Part shown: positions 43,585 through 54,945 of the stretch, one piece after another
Layout: every line of letters starts with the position of its first letter
Position numbering within the stretch: the first letter of the stretch is position 1
Source: Manihot esculenta
Lineage: Eukaryota; Streptophyta; Magnoliopsida; Malpighiales; Euphorbiaceae
NCBI RefSeq assembly: GCF_001659605.2
Contig: NC_035171.2
Span: forward strand, 3,106,325-3,170,324
DNA length: 64,000 nucleotides
Direction: 5' to 3'
Made by a program: the position numbers and the translations under genes
The notes under the pieces: generated by a model
Databases searched by the model: none
Told to the model about the DNA's origin: nothing
What the model saw: the letters and a program-made list of their open reading frames with translations, nothing else

Positions 43585-44191
43585 GTGCATAATTCTCAAG
43601 TTGCTTGACTTGATGTAGATACACAGTCGATGAACAAAAATTTTCTCATTTTCATCTCTTCTTTTCTTTTCTTTTTTTATAAAAAAAGGTCACAGCTTTT
43701 CTAGAGTTGAAGACTTTTGTATGCCATTCAAAGAAGAATGATAACCTCACAGTTCAGGTGACAGAGACCAGTAGTGGAACATGAAAAGGATATCCACGTT
43801 CTGTTTTATGAAATAGTTAAAGCTTTTAATTATCAGAAGCTATGCTTTTTAAAGCTAAGATTAAAAAAGTCATCTTAATCTTTTATCAATAATAAATCTA
43901 CTAGCAAATGGAATCCACCTTCATTATTGGGAAGCATTATCAAGAAAGCAATTACAGACAATATTAAAAAGGAGAAAGAATAGGATTAGATATCAAGATG
44001 AAGTAAATCAATTAGTTGAATTCTTACTAGAATGAGTTCCTACATAGCATTAACAGAATATTTAAGTCTACAGTTTAGGAAACGTCAGAAATCAATATTC
44101 TAAGACTCTTGAGAGTACAAGAGAAGGAGAAGGCTGCAAAATGAAACAACAGAGAAAAGCTGTTTCATAAGAAGCAAGTTCAGTAGAATAA
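43585..44191. other. Convergent 3' flanks
   Basis: 3' UTRs of the OXS3-like gene (+) and of the membrane-protein gene (-); no further feature. Confidence 0.5.
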
Positions 44192-46384
44192 TCATGGAGA
44201 TGCAATTGCCCGATTGCGGATCCTGCTTGATCGCCTCAGAGGAGTTATTGCTTCCTGCTTCAACACAAACAAGAAACATATAAATATTACTAAAACTTCT
44301 ATTCTCCAAACATTTTAAGTAGCAAAAAGTACAAGGAAAGTTCTTGTCACTTGCCTCTTTCTTTATAATTTTCTTCTCATCAGTATATGAAGGCGAATTA
44401 ATGTTTGAGATATGTGATAAAGCTGGATGCATACGAACAGGAACTGAATTAGCCCTGCTGCCTGTCTCCTTCTTCTCCATGGAAACGGAATAGCTGCTCA
44501 CTTCACTCTCTATCATTCTGCTTTTCATGCCACAGCTCCTAAGAGAGCTGCTCATCTCCCCCACCACTAGCTCACCAAGCAACTCAATTGTTGGGGATCG
44601 GATTTCATATCTTTGTTTGGAATCTTCTTCCAATGAATTCGTCACGGACCTGGAGTTGGCAAATGAAACAGGATGTTGAGTGTGCTCATCCTTATCTTCC
44701 TCATTAGCAAGGAGTGAGCAGCATTTTTCTGCTATCACAGAGTCGAGACAAGGTTCAACAACAGGATGAGCGTCCTTTCTTGCATTTCTATTCTTTCTAA
44801 AGTGAAGAGCCAATGCCAGGGACGCTGCAATTGAAGAAAAGATAGAAAATCCAACGACAGCTTTCAGAATTGATTCCATTTCCATGTGTTTGATAAGCCC
44901 CTCCTTCGTAATCAAAATTTCATGGGCATCATCAGTGACATTTCCAATTCCACCCATTTCCCCGTTAAAGGTTTCTTCTTTGATTGGCTCACCCACCATC
45001 TCATTTTCCTTCTCAGAAGTATTTGGAACGCTTGATTCATTCGTTAGGGGCATCTGAATCACTTCAAGAGCTTCCAGTCCCTGCAACCCAGAATTTGCAG
45101 CCAACTGATCAGAAATTGCCACTTCAAGGTCACTAGCATCTGCAATTTCTCCTGCTTGTACCTTGAAAATCTTGTCAACTACTTCCTTCTCTCCATACTC
45201 AACAATCTCCATAGCCTCACTTTCTCCTCCTTCACTAAACTCATCTACTGCTCCTTCCTGTTCATATTCAACCATCTCTACTACTTCATTCAATCCATCA
45301 CTGTCTTCTGTCTCTCCAAAATTTACATCTTCAATCATCTCTTCTTCCTCAATTCGATCTGAATCAACAGAACTCATTTGCGTTCCTTCTCTGTCAACCA
45401 AGAATTTTCCAATCTCAAGACTCTTCACAAATTCATATACATGATCTTGTATCATGTGATATCCATCCTTGAAACTCCCAACAGCTTGTACAACAGGTGG
45501 AGGTGTGGGAGAGTTCATAGAGGAAATATATGAAGTAGAAAACACCAGAACAGTCAACAAGACCAAAACTTTAAGTATTCCTCTAAAACCCCATCCTCTT
45601 TCCTCATATTCCTCCTCAAATTCATCTTCACTTTCATCCATCTCTTCATTTTCTTGCTTCACATTAGCATCGTTAGACCCAGTTGCCAAGGAACCACAAG
45701 AACTAGCCAAAATACCTTCACCATTAATGCCTTTCTCGGTCTCCAAACAATCATTTTCAACAGTTGTTAACCCATCGCCATTGCCTTGTTTCGCCTGATT
45801 TTCTCTTTTAAGAAATAACTCCTGGCGCCTGTTGGGCTTATAGCGGAGAAATTTAGGCCTTGGAGAGAGGCAATTGGTTAAGGGATCATAAGGCCTTGAT
45901 GATAAATCATCAACAAGAGCCTTTTGCTCTTTTTCATCAAACTCAGTACTAGAAGTGGTTTTTGAATCTAGACTTGTGGGCATTTGGGTGGCTTTTGAAT
46001 CAAGATTTGTTGAGATTTTCTGGAAAGAGTTGTCTAGAGTCTCATTCCTTTCCGCCAAGATTTTCTTTCTTGGGGGATTGATTTTTGAAGCTCCAGATAT
46101 TGTTGGTGACATATAGTGCTTTGTTGTTGGTTTCTTTGAGCTTTGTACACTTAGCCCCATTTCTCCATAGCTTTCCTCATTTTCATCTGTGCCTATACAT
46201 TACAAATTAACTTCCTTAGTGCAAAACACAATTTCTATTTCTCATTTGGTTGCTTGAAAATTGACAAAATAAAAAATAAAAAAACAAACAGAAAAACAAA
46301 AGGAAAAGAAACTTTACCTCTGGAGATTGAAGGAGGCTTAATTGGAGCCGATGATGAGGAAACGTCCTTATCAAGACCATCCAT
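44192..46384 (-). CDS. Plant-specific two-pass membrane protein of unknown function
   Basis: Three exons: 46384-46318, 46192-44355 and 44254-44192, total 655 residues. Exon 1 (MDGLDKDVSSSSAPIKPPS) joins the long exon in frame; the long exon alone has a later ATG at 46160. Intron 2 uses a GC donor (GAG|GCAAGT) with a normal AG acceptor. Splicing there yields the end EAITPLRRSSRIRNRAIASP, which I recall as the basic TPxRRSSRIRN tail of this family, whereas reading through gives 80-odd unrelated residues. Seen: a basic N-terminal third, an acidic stretch before membrane segment 1 (ILKVLVLLTVLVFSTSYIS), a long Glu-rich central region, membrane segment 2 (AVVGFSIFSSIAASLALAL) and a Ser-rich tail. 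No enzyme motif; function unknown. Confidence 0.85.
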
Positions 46385-46683
46385 TTCCTTGACTACAGTG
46401 AAGTCTAGAGCTCTAAATGAAACTTTTTTTTTCTTCCCTTTTTTGTTTATCTTTTGGAGGGAGAGAAGAGTGTGGATGGAATGACAAAAGAAAGTGAGTC
46501 GATAAAATGACCGTTGCGAAGTGAATCGCGTTGAAAACTATGCTATTTATTTAAAATTTTAAAATCCAGTTTTGTTTACCGTTGGAGGGCGTGTGTGTCT
46601 AACGGGTAGTTCCTAGAGCCTATTGTCCATGAGGCCTGGCCCACCTATTTAACGTGCATGCAATAAGAAAATGAAAAAACAAA
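46385..46683. other. Spacer between membrane-protein gene and tRNA
   Basis: 5' flank of the minus-strand gene; nothing else seen. Confidence 0.5.
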
Positions 46684-46757
46684 TGGCCCATGCAGGTCTC
46701 GAACCTGCGACCTTCGCGTTATTAGCACGACGCTCTAACCAACTGAGCTAATAGGCC
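46684..46757 (-). tRNA. trnI-AAU: tRNA-Ile (anticodon AAU)
   Basis: 74 bases on the minus strand. Acceptor arms GGCCTAT and ATGGGCC pair (with one T-G), D arm has AGCTCAGTTGGTTAGAGC, anticodon loop CTAATAA with AAT, T arm GCAGGTTCGAGACCTGC including the B-box GGTTCGAGACC. No intron and no encoded CCA, as expected for a nuclear gene. One base in the acceptor stem (T5) differs from the usual plant sequence, giving a G-U pair. Confidence 0.95.
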
Positions 46758-48550
46758 GTTGCGTTTTAGCAAGTCTGTATAAATCATTTGTAAGATTTTT
46801 TTCTTTCCTAGACAAATCTAACATATTCTCTACTTTCTATTATGTAATTGTTAAAGTAAATATTTATAGATTAATTTAAATAAAATTAATTAATTTGTAT
46901 AATATATATAAATATTTATGTGTATTGAATTTATTTTTATTGAACATATTGCAATAATTTATCCTTGTGTTTGAAATTGGAAAATTGAAATATAAAATTT
47001 CAATTTAATAAAACATATATTGTAAATTGTTATTATAACATAAATTCATATAGGAAAAATATGATAATTAAAAAATACGGTCTAATTTAAAAAAAAAATT
47101 TTGATCGCCATAAAACTCAAAGCATCATTAAAAACCCGTCCTACTTTTAAAATGGCGAATTTTTACACGAAATTACTATAATTAAATATTCTCATTACAT
47201 TTATAATCGTGAAATTATTAATCTGTTAATTGATAATATTTTATATCAAGCAACCGGCATATGATCGCCAAATTATAAAAAATATCATATTTATTTTTAC
47301 TATTTTATAATATAAAATAATAAAAAATCACATAAATAAAAATATATCTTTCTTAAACAACTATTAAGTTCTAAGATATTTACTATATTCTCTTTATTTT
47401 TTAATATATTTTGTAGAGTCAGAATAACTGCCGTGAGTATTTACCATCATTTCACATTTTTTTCTTTACAGATAATATTATGTTAATCACAATATAATTT
47501 TATTTTAATTATATTATTAATTTTATGTACGAATGTATATTAAAATTAATAAATATGATAGGATTCATATTTAAATATAAATTTGAAATGATTTATAAAA
47601 TAGTGTAATTTCAAATAGACTCCAAATATCTCTTAATAAGTGAGGTGATGCTACTTAAAAATCCACAATTCATTAAAAAATAATACAAAAATTAAATTTA
47701 AAACCTCAATTTGAAACATAAATATCCATATATAAGTGTATACGTGTATTAAATCCACCAATAAAACGTTAGAAATTCCAACACTAAACCTTCCACAAAT
47801 GACATATATGTATGGGTTACCGACACAAGGCCAGAGGTAATTTTTTAAAAAATAAACCATAATTTAGGCCATCCCTAATTTTATTGCTTCAAGAATTCCA
47901 ATGATGTCAATCTCAAAATACACTATAATGAAATTAAGTATTGATTAATAAAAAATCAGAGACTATCATCTCTTTGAACTGAAAACTCTATTATGTTTAG
48001 ACGTAATTTAATATTTTTTAAGAATAAATTATAAATAAAACAATAAGAGTGAAGGATACAATACAAGCTTTATTGTTTTTAATTATATTAATTATGAAAA
48101 AAATAAATAATGCCTTGGAATTCTGTACTAATCTAGGGTTAGTATTAAATTAATTATTATAATAATATTACCATACAGAATAATTTATTTTATTAAAAAA
48201 AAATATTTTACTTATTGCCATAATTTCAAAACATAAATAAAAACTTGAAACCCATTTACCCATCATCCATAAAACATATCAAGATCAGATAATGGCCTTA
48301 CTAGAAATTGTGGTCTAGAATTCCATTTTTGGGTTGGTTCTTAAATCCCATCAATGGTCTAACCACTTGTCTCACTTCTTAGAACAGAAGTCAAACCTTT
48401 TAATGGAAAATTTCATTGCTTGCAATTTGCTTTTCTATTGTTATTTTATACCTAAGTTTTTTATTTTTAAATAATTATATAAATATGAAAAATAAGAGAA
48501 TTGAGAGTAGAGATTAAAGTTTAAACTTTGGCCTAACATTTTAAATTTTG
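46758..48550. other. AT-rich spacer
   Basis: No coding or RNA gene recognised. Similarity to the IQD-C 3' flank begins at about 48,551 (CAAGTATCTCTCAG), which marks the edge of the duplicated IQD-B block. Confidence 0.55.
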
Positions 48551-48937
48551 AACAAGTATCTCTCAGAAATTCAAGGTGAAGGCTGCCTTGAGTGGCATGA
48601 AGCAACTTCATGGAAGTTTCATAAAAGCCCAAGGTTATAAGTTCTATTTTTATTTTTGAAAAATCCATATCTGATCCTTAATCTTGGGAATTAGATACAT
48701 TAATAAACGGTAAAAGTCCACATTCAGAGATTCTGTGCAGAGGAGATACAAATTTTGCAATTCTTGATTTCAAATCCAAGCTCAGAATTGAACATAACAA
48801 GAAAAAAAAAAAAAAAAAAAGCTTTCATTTCATTTTCTAAGTAATTTACACAGACCAGACTTTGATCAATCCTAGCTATTAACTGTCAACCTTAGTTGAA
48901 AAGAAAAGCTTAGGATGTCTTTGTTTAACAGAACCCA

Positions 48938-50977
48938 TCAAAGACCTAAACCTTCATCGGCTTGGGAACATAATCTGTGCATTCTGACACTGCTTATGCT
49001 ATTCCTAGCAGCCATTATTTCGTTGAGCGAAAGCTTCTTCTTTGGCCCTGGCTCCGCCCGCTGCTTTGGAGCACTGTGAGACCTCAATTTGGCCTTGAAG
49101 GATTTTGTGTAGGACATATAATTAGGAAAGTTTGAGTGAGGCCTGAAGAAACTGCCTCCACAAACACTCTTGGCTGGCGTTGCAGGGGCATTCGACCTGA
49201 CAGAGTTTGCAAAATCTTGATGATTTTTGTGCATTCTGTGCATTCTGACACTGCTTATGCTATTCCTAGCAGCCATTATTTCGTTGAGCGAAAGCTTCTT
49301 CTTTGGCCCTGGCTCCGCCCGCTGCTTTGGAGCACTGTGAGACCTCAATTTGGCCTTGAAGGATTTTGTGCTGGACATATAATTAGGAAAGTTTGAGTGA
49401 GGCCTGAAGAAACTGCCTCCACAAACACTCTTGGCTGGCGTTGCAGGGGCATTCGACCTGACAGAGTTTGCAAAATCTTGATGATTTTTGTAATATGGTA
49501 TGGAGATTCGAGATGGAATTGGACATGGAAGAGGTGATGTGTAAGGTACTCCGTCGTCATATTCTGATAATGCTGCAGCGGCTCTACGAGATCTTGATCT
49601 GGGTTTGATTTCAACTATTTTTGGGCTTTCATCAAATTCATAAGATGCAAACAGCCTCTCACTGTGGAATTCACTTTTTGTATCATCAAATTTTTCCTGA
49701 AAATGTTAAAAAAAAAAACCAAGTGAACCCATTTCTTCAATAAAAAGATTGGACTTCATACAAGTTTGCAAAACAGGATCTTACAATTGATTTTCGTGGT
49801 CGGTTTTCAGGTTGAAATCTATTCTCCTTGTTTATAGAACGACGAGCACGTTGGGATCGAACAGAAGTTTGAGCTCTTATAAGAGCTTGCATACTGTGAA
49901 GAGTTGCAGCAGCCTGCTTTCGGACCAGATAGCCTCTAACAAGTGCCTGCATCTTCACCAATCCTTTCAATGCTCGAAGAGCTTTTCGAGCCTGCGATTA
50001 ACCAAATAAACCCATTAAGAATATTAAAGAGTCAATTTACAGAACACCTTACAAACACAGCTTTCTCATGGAGCAGTTCATAGAGCAGATGAAAAAGAAA
50101 AGACGAGTTGAAGTAGGACTTAGCAATCATCCCAAAACAGAGGGGACCAAAGAAAAAACATTTGAATCAGTGTTTCCAGCTTTTGAGAGAGTAAGATTTA
50201 AGAAAAGTAACTAAAGCTAAAAGCTAAATTTACTTTTCTCAGAAAAAATGTAGTACTGACACTGTTTCATTAATTACCCTTGGTGTGTGTTTCCAGCTTT
50301 CACGAGTAGACATAAAAGCAATTTATACAATTTCCTCCACAATGTTATAAACATTTTGTTACAAGGAAGAAAAAAAAACACACAATTGTAATAAAGCAGA
50401 GCAGAAACTGCAAAAATCTAAAAATACCCAGATGAGAGTATCAACTTTTGAACTTAATCTGAATCATACCCATGAAAAAAGAAGATTAAAAAAAGCTGAA
50501 AATTAATATTTCAAAACCACCCACTTATCAGTTAGAAAATTTTTTAAATAAAGCCCTACTTGTGCTTACCAAAAAGCCTCTGAAAACGGTTTGAACTTTG
50601 ATTGCAGCCCACTTCTCTGTCTCGCTACCATACGTTGTCCCTCTGCCATTGCTGGTCAGCCTCACTACCGCCATCGCGGCCTGTGCTGCAGCCGCTGCAG
50701 CGTCGGCCGCTGCAGCCGTCACAACTGCCATAGCTATTGCGTGTTTGTTCTGATCTCTTTCAGTCTCAGCAATGTAGGATCTGAGCCAGGCAGCATCTTT
50801 CACCTGAAGGTTATCACGAGGGATCACACTGTTATCCCTTCTTGATTTGCCAAAACTCCATCTTGTTTTCTCTCTCTTTTCGCTTGAAATTGAACTTGAA
50901 CTGTCACCACCATTATCTCTTCCTTTATCTTTCTTCATCCCCAACAAGCCTTTTAGCCACCTTGTAGCTTTACCCAT
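48938..50977 (-). CDS. IQD-B: IQ67-domain protein with internal duplication
   Basis: Exons 50977-50570, 49991-49785 and 49696-48938 code 457 residues, against 393 in copy C. Exons 1 and 2 are almost identical to the other copies and carry a complete IQ67 domain with three IQ-type repeats, so calmodulin binding should be kept. In exon 3 a 261-bp segment is present twice in tandem (48976-49236 and 49237-49497). The frame stays open, so residues from [12 protein letters not shown] through SSVRMHR occur twice, including the conserved [19 protein letters not shown] block. Like copy A it lacks the 20-residue [20 protein letters not shown] segment of copy C. The 5' side lacks most of the leader found in C, so expression is uncertain. 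Confidence 0.87.
48976..49497. repeat. 261-bp in-frame tandem duplication within IQD-B exon 3
   Basis: TGTGCATTCTGACAC starts at 48976 and again at 49237. The two units differ at few positions (for example TAC versus AGC after NYMS) and the 87-codon length keeps the frame. Confidence 0.92.
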
Positions 50978-51193
50978 CTTGTCTAGATCTCTCTCTCGTT
51001 CGCTACAACTTCGATAATCTTAGAAAGACAAACAATGCATTAGAGCCCAGAATGTGAAGCACTGAATAAATTAACAATTAAACTAGAAATTGAAGTAGGA
51101 TCAGAAAAAGTGAAAACCAAGCAATTAAATAAATAAATTATCCAATTCAAAAAACTAAAACAGCGCCGGATTTTATCTTTCTCCCTCGGAAGA

Positions 51194-51470
51194 AATCGTC
51201 TAATGTGCTTTTGGTAACCTGATTATTTCCCATTTGAGAAGGATTCATTTACTGAGCCATTAGTTCGGATTATTTCCCATTTGATTTAGAATCGTCTAAT
51301 GTGCTTTTGGTAACCTGATTATTTCCCATTTGAGAAGGATTCATTTACTGAGCCATTAATTCGGATTATTTCCCATTTGATTCAGAATCGTCTAATGTGC
51401 TTTTGGTAACCTGATTATTTCCCATTTGAGAAGGATTCATTTACTGAGCCATTAATTCGGATTATTTTCT
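51194..51470. repeat. 96-bp tandem repeat, three units, upstream of IQD-B
   Basis: AATCGTCTAATGTGC starts at 51194, 51290 and 51386. Each unit holds GGTAACCTGATT and ATTTCCCATTTGA. The single-copy version of this sequence lies upstream of A (about 23,460) and C (about 57,240). The array runs into the profilin-downstream fragment. Confidence 0.9.
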
Positions 51471-51725
51471 ATACGGGATTTGATACTCGTACATTTTTTG
51501 GTTTTCTTGGAATACATTTACATTCCCTTCTTTAAAGGTTTCTGTACAAAGCTTGGTGGTGAGAAAATGCGTATTCTGATAACAGCCAAAGCGAACAGTC
51601 CATGCTGTTCTTGATGCATCATAACAAGCTAGCAAGTTTCCATTTGCTATGATTTCTACCATTTTCTGTTGATGCAAATCATACTTGCTTGAACGTGGAA
51701 AAGAAAAATGGTGTCTATGGGTTCA
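51465..51725. repeat. Detached fragment of the profilin downstream region
   Basis: Matches 20,809-21,060 and 39,745-39,985, without any profilin exon nearby. Shows that the profilin/IQD block was copied more than once and then trimmed. Confidence 0.85.
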
Positions 51726-51920
51726 TAAAGTTAAGCTTTTTTAATTTCGATTCATGCATTATAGCTCGTGGCATGGAAATTTCGATACTTTGAGTGCTAA
51801 ACATGTCGATAAGTTCCATGCATACAAGTTGCAAGTCACAGCACGCCCGTGAGAAGTGCTGAACATGTCCACAGGAATAACATACATGCAAGTCACCCTG
51901 TACATGCGTGTCACCCGTGC

Positions 51921-52020
51921 ATGCAAGATGGATGAAATATTTCAGAATTTTAAATTATAATAATATTTTTTAAAATATATAATAATTTAAAATTTTAAAA
52001 TATTAAGTCACCCCGTACAT
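51921..52020. repeat. Short foldback related to the larger one at 52.03 kb
   Basis: GATGGATGAAATATTTCAG and its following bases resemble the arm of the neighbouring palindrome, and the segment is itself partly palindromic; probably a deleted sister copy. The flanking words GTACATGC and TGTCACC repeat on both sides. Confidence 0.55.
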
Positions 52021-52030
52021 GCATGTCACC

Positions 52031-52570
52031 ATGCATGTAAAATGGATGAAATATTTCAGAATTTTAAATTATTATATTTTTTAAAAAATAATAAATTTTA
52101 TTAACTTTTTAATTATATTTTTTAAACATATTAAATTTTATTAAATATTATAAAATATTTAAATAAAACTAAAATATTAAATAAAATTAATACTAATCAA
52201 TTTATATAATATTATAATATTAAAAGTAAAATAATTAATAATTTTAAAATAATTAAAAAAATAATAAGACGGATGAAATATTTTAAAATTTTAAATTATT
52301 ATATTTTTAAAAAATATTATTATAATTTAAAATCTTAAAATATTTTATCCTTCTCATTAATTTTTTTAATTATTTTATTTTTAATATTATAATATTATAT
52401 AAATTGATTAGTATTAATTTTATTTAATATTTTAGTCTTATTTAAATATTTTATAATATTTAATAAAATTTAATACGTTTAAAACAAATATAATTAAAAA
52501 GTTAATAAGATTTAATATTTTTTAAAAATATAATAATTTAAAATTCTAAAATATTTCATCCATCTTGCAT
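52031..52570. mobile_element. Foldback/MITE-like element, arms of about 265 bp
   Basis: The left half, from ATGGATGAAATATTTCAG, and the reverse complement of the right half, ending ATATTTCATCCATC, match nearly throughout; turning point near 52,300-52,310. Almost entirely A/T. It lies between IQD-B and IQD-C and carries no frame. A transcript through it would form a long hairpin. No clear target duplication was found, so the transposon class is unknown. Confidence 0.75.
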
Positions 52571-52688
52571 GATATCACAAATGCATGGGTGTCTGTGGAT
52601 ATATTCGGCACTCAAAAGTGTTAAACATGTCCAAACTGTGGGAATAGTTTGAACTATTCTCATGGCATATAGTCTCATTGTTCAATGC

Positions 52689-52940
52689 AGACAAGTATCT
52701 CTCAGAAATTCAAGGTTAAGGCTGCCTTGAGTGGCATGAAGCAACTTCATGGAAGTTTCGTGGAAGCCCAAGGTTATAAGTTCTATTTTATTTTTGAAAA
52801 ATCCATATCTGATCCTTAATCTTGGGAATTAGATACATAAATAAACGGTAAAAGTTGACATTCAGAGATTCTGTGCAGAGGGAGATACAAATTTTGCAAT
52901 TCTTGATTTCAAATCCAAGCTCAGAATTGAACATAACAAG

Positions 52941-52975
<35 letters not shown>

Positions 52976-53093
52976 AGCTTTCATTTCATTTTCTAAGTAA
53001 TTTACACAGACCAGACTTTGATCAACCCTAGCTATTAACTGTCAACCTTAGTTGAAAAGAAAAGCTTAGGATGCCTTTGTTTAACAGAACCCA
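52689..53093. repeat. IQD-C 3' flank, shared with IQD-A and IQD-B
   Basis: Repeats 48,551-48,937. The A tract (T on the gene strand) has grown to over 30 bases here (about 52,940-52,973), compared with about 19 in A and 20 in B. Confidence 0.8.
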
Positions 53094-54945
53094 TCAAAGA
53101 CCTAAACCTTCATCGGCTTGGGAACATGATCTGTGCATTCTGACACTGCTTATGCTATTCCTAGCAGCCATTATTTCGTTGAGCGAAAGCTTCTTCTTTG
53201 GCCCTGGCTCCGGCCGCTGCTTTGGAGCACTGTGAGACCTCAATTTGGCCTTGAAGGATTGTGTGTTGGACATATAATTAGGGAAGTTTGAGTGAGGCCT
53301 GAAGAAACTGTCTCCACAAACACTCTTGGCTGGCGTTGCTGGAGCATTCGACCTGACAGAGTTTGCGAACCTTGGAGTGCTTTGTGCTGTGGAGCATCTG
53401 AATTCTTCTCCAGTGAAGTACCAATCAAAATCTTGATGATTTTTGTAATATGGTATGGAGATTCGAGCTGGAATTGGACATGGAAGAGGTGATGAGTAAG
53501 GTACTCCGTCTTCATATTCTGATAATGCTGCAGCGGCTCTACGTGATCTTGATCTGGGTTTGTATGTGTCGATTTCAACTATTTTTGGGCTTTCATCAAA
53601 TTCATAAGATGCAAACAGCCTCTCACTGTGGAATTCACTTTTTGTATCATCAAAATTTTCCTGGAAATGTTAAAAAAAGAAAACAAGTGAACCCATTTCT
53701 TCAATAAAAAGATTGGACTTCATACAAGTTTGCAAAACGGATCTTACAATTGATTTTCGTGGTCGGTTTTCAGGTTGAAATCTATTCTCCTTGTTTATGG
53801 AACGACGAGCACGTTGGGATCGAACAGAAGTTTGAGCTCTTATAAGAGCTTGCATACTGTGAAGAGTTGCAGCAGCCTGCTTTCGTACCAGATAGCCTCT
53901 AACAAGTGCCTGTATCTTCACCAATCCTTTCAACGCTCGAAGAGCTTTTCGAGCCTGCGATAATTAACCAAATAAAACCATTAAGAATATTAAAGAGTCA
54001 ATTCACAGAACACCTTACAAACACAGCTTTCTCATGGAGCAGTTCATAGAGCAGATGAAAAAGAAAAGACGAGTTGAAGTAGGACTTAGCAATCATCCCA
54101 AAACAGAGGGGACCAAAGAAAAAAACATTTGAATCAGTGTTTCCAGCTTTTGAGAGAGTAAGATTTAAGAAAAGTAACTAAAGCTAAAAGCTAAATTTAC
54201 TTTTCTCAGAAAAAATGTAGTACTGACACTGTTTCATTAATTACCCGTGGTGTGTGTTTCCAGCTTTCACGAGTAGACATAAAAGCAATTTATACAATTT
54301 CCTCCACAATGTTATAAACATTTTGTTACAAGGAAGAAAAAAAAAACACACAATTGTAATAAAGCAGAGCAGAAACTGCAAAAATCTAAAAATACCCAGA
54401 TGAGAGTATCAACTTTTGAACTTGATCTGAATCATACCCATGAAAAAAGAAAATTAAAAAAAGCTGAAAATTAAGATTTCAAAACCACCCACTTATCAGT
54501 TAGAAAATTTTTTAAATAAAGCCCTACTTGTGCTTACCAAAAAGCCTCTGAAAACGGTTTGAACTTTGATTGCAGCCCACTTCTCTGTCTCGCTACCATA
54601 CGTTGTCCCTCTGCCATTGCTGGTCAGCCTCACTACCGCCATCGCGGCCTGTGCTGCAGCCACTGCAGCGTCGGCCGCTGCAGCCGTCGCAGCTGCCACA
54701 GCTATTGCGTGTTTGTTCTGATCTCTTTCAGTCTCAGCAATGTAGGATCTGAGCCAGGCAGCATCTTTCACCTGAAGGTTATCACGAGGGATCACACTGT
54801 TATCCCTTCCAGATTTGTCAAAACTCCATCTTGTTTTCTCTCTCTTTTCGCTTGAAATTGAACTTGAACTGTCACCACCATTATCTCTTCCTTTATCTTT
54901 CTTCATCCCCAACAAGCCTTTTAGCCATCTTGTAGCTTTACCCAT
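53094..54945 (-). CDS. IQD-C: IQ67-domain calmodulin-binding protein (fullest copy)
   Basis: Exons 54945-54538, 53954-53748 and 53660-53094, both introns in phase 0, code 393 residues. N-terminus [16 protein letters not shown] is usual for this IQD subgroup. IQ67 domain at about 120-190 with repeats around [27 protein letters not shown] and [15 protein letters not shown]; exon 2 starts inside it, the conserved IQD intron position. C-terminal motifs are all present: [47 protein letters not shown] and [13 protein letters not shown] proteins bind calmodulin through IQ and 1-5-10/1-8-14 motifs and often decorate microtubules. Compared with A and B it keeps two exon-3 segments and a longer 5' leader, so it is the best candidate for the ancestral, working gene. 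IQD number not assigned; it looks nearest the IQD22-24 group. Confidence 0.93.

Noticed and set aside
44268..44354. Read-through of the membrane-protein ORF to 44100
   Set aside because: Segment is an intron with GC-AG ends; splicing restores the family's conserved basic tail.
51900..52600. CRISPR-like or satellite array
   Set aside because: Repeats are inverted, AT-rich foldback arms, not spaced direct repeats; plant nuclear context.
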